Assembly (NCBI RefSeq): GCF_030651615.1
Contig: NZ_JAUSCG010000093.1
Coordinates: forward strand, 1 to 5,988
From: Methanocalculus sp.
GTDB lineage: Archaea; Halobacteriota; Methanomicrobia; Methanomicrobiales; Methanocorpusculaceae
DNA length: 5,988 nt
Direction: 5' to 3'
The position numbers and the translations under genes were made by a program. The first letter of the stretch is position 1; each line of letters starts with the position of its first letter. The notes beneath the pieces were generated by a model. The model ran no database searches. It had not been told where the DNA came from and saw only the letters and a program-made list of their open reading frames with translations. Positions 5,831-5,988 of the stretch are shown piece after piece.

Positions 5831-5988
5831 TCAGACATTCATTCCAGCAACCGGTTGGTCTCCTGCCATACCGAGGATAAAGTAGGTATCCACTTCATGA
5901 TTACCGGTCGTGTCAAGCGCCCATAGGCCGTTGCTCTCGCGGAAGATGCCCTTCCAGCCATAGCCGGCAACCGGCTGATCCCCTGCCA
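5831..5988 (-). CDS. C-terminal end of a GDxPVAG-repeat surface protein (partial)
   Basis: Only the last 51 codons are in the window; the 5' part lies beyond the right edge. The sequence has AGDQPVAG at residues 1-8 and again at 41-48, with GIFR (13-16), GLWALDTTGN (20-29) and YFILGM (35-40) between. This is the pattern of the roughly 40-residue repeats GDxPVAGDWxGDG...GVFR...GxWxLDxNGN found in large secreted FG-GAP/VCBS-like proteins of archaea and bacteria. The first repeat here has lost the DGDG calcium-binding loop (it reads GYGWKG). The protein ends at MNV soon after the second repeat begins. It is probably extracellular and may be an adhesin or a surface-layer-associated protein. It supports the view that the right half is a cell-surface cluster. 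Confidence 0.72.
   Translation of the reverse strand, partial: AGDQPVAGYGWKGIFRESNGLWALDTTGNHEVDTYFILGMAGDQPVAGMNV

Overview
The window most resembles the chromosome of a methanogenic archaeon, probably of the order Methanomicrobiales (order-level guess, moderate to low confidence). The reasons are archaeal-type TATA boxes with purine-rich BRE-like flanks, an oligo-T stretch acting as a likely terminator, GGAG-type ribosome binding sites, and a gene mix typical of these genomes: a DUF3494 surface protein, a GDxPVAG-repeat surface protein, a short membrane histidine kinase with a lone receiver, and TspO. All credible genes lie on the minus strand, so the window reads biologically from right to left.

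Right end (about 4575-5988): the last 51 codons of a surface protein with GDQPVAG repeats, then about 340 bases without a convincing gene. That stretch holds three copies of the 7-mer GCCCTGA/TCAGGGC around a candidate promoter. It is followed by a secreted, membrane-anchored DUF3494 (ice-binding-like) protein. Centre (3147-4543): a membrane histidine kinase and a single-domain response regulator, coupled by an ATGA overlap and lying 31 bases behind the DUF3494 gene. Next (2520-3014) is a five-helix TspO/MBR protein that ends in an eight-T tract.

Left-centre (697-2454): a tight two-gene operon with its own BRE/TATA promoter. It encodes a stand-alone ABC/OLD-type AAA ATPase and a small TOPRIM-like protein that starts 3 bases after the ATPase stop. 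This is the composition of the OLD, Gabija and PARIS anti-phage systems (ATPase plus TOPRIM nuclease), but with a 172-residue TOPRIM partner. It is the best candidate here for an undescribed defence module. Directly behind it lies a broken fragment of a YhcG/DUF1016 nuclease (361-597), a family common in defence islands. Left end (1-323): a tandem array of a 129-base, AT-rich, apparently non-coding repeat (two full copies and a 65-base partial copy) that runs off the window edge.

Read together, the left 2.5 kb looks like an accessory region (repeat array, nuclease remnant, ATPase-TOPRIM operon) attached to a more ordinary surface and signalling cluster on the right.
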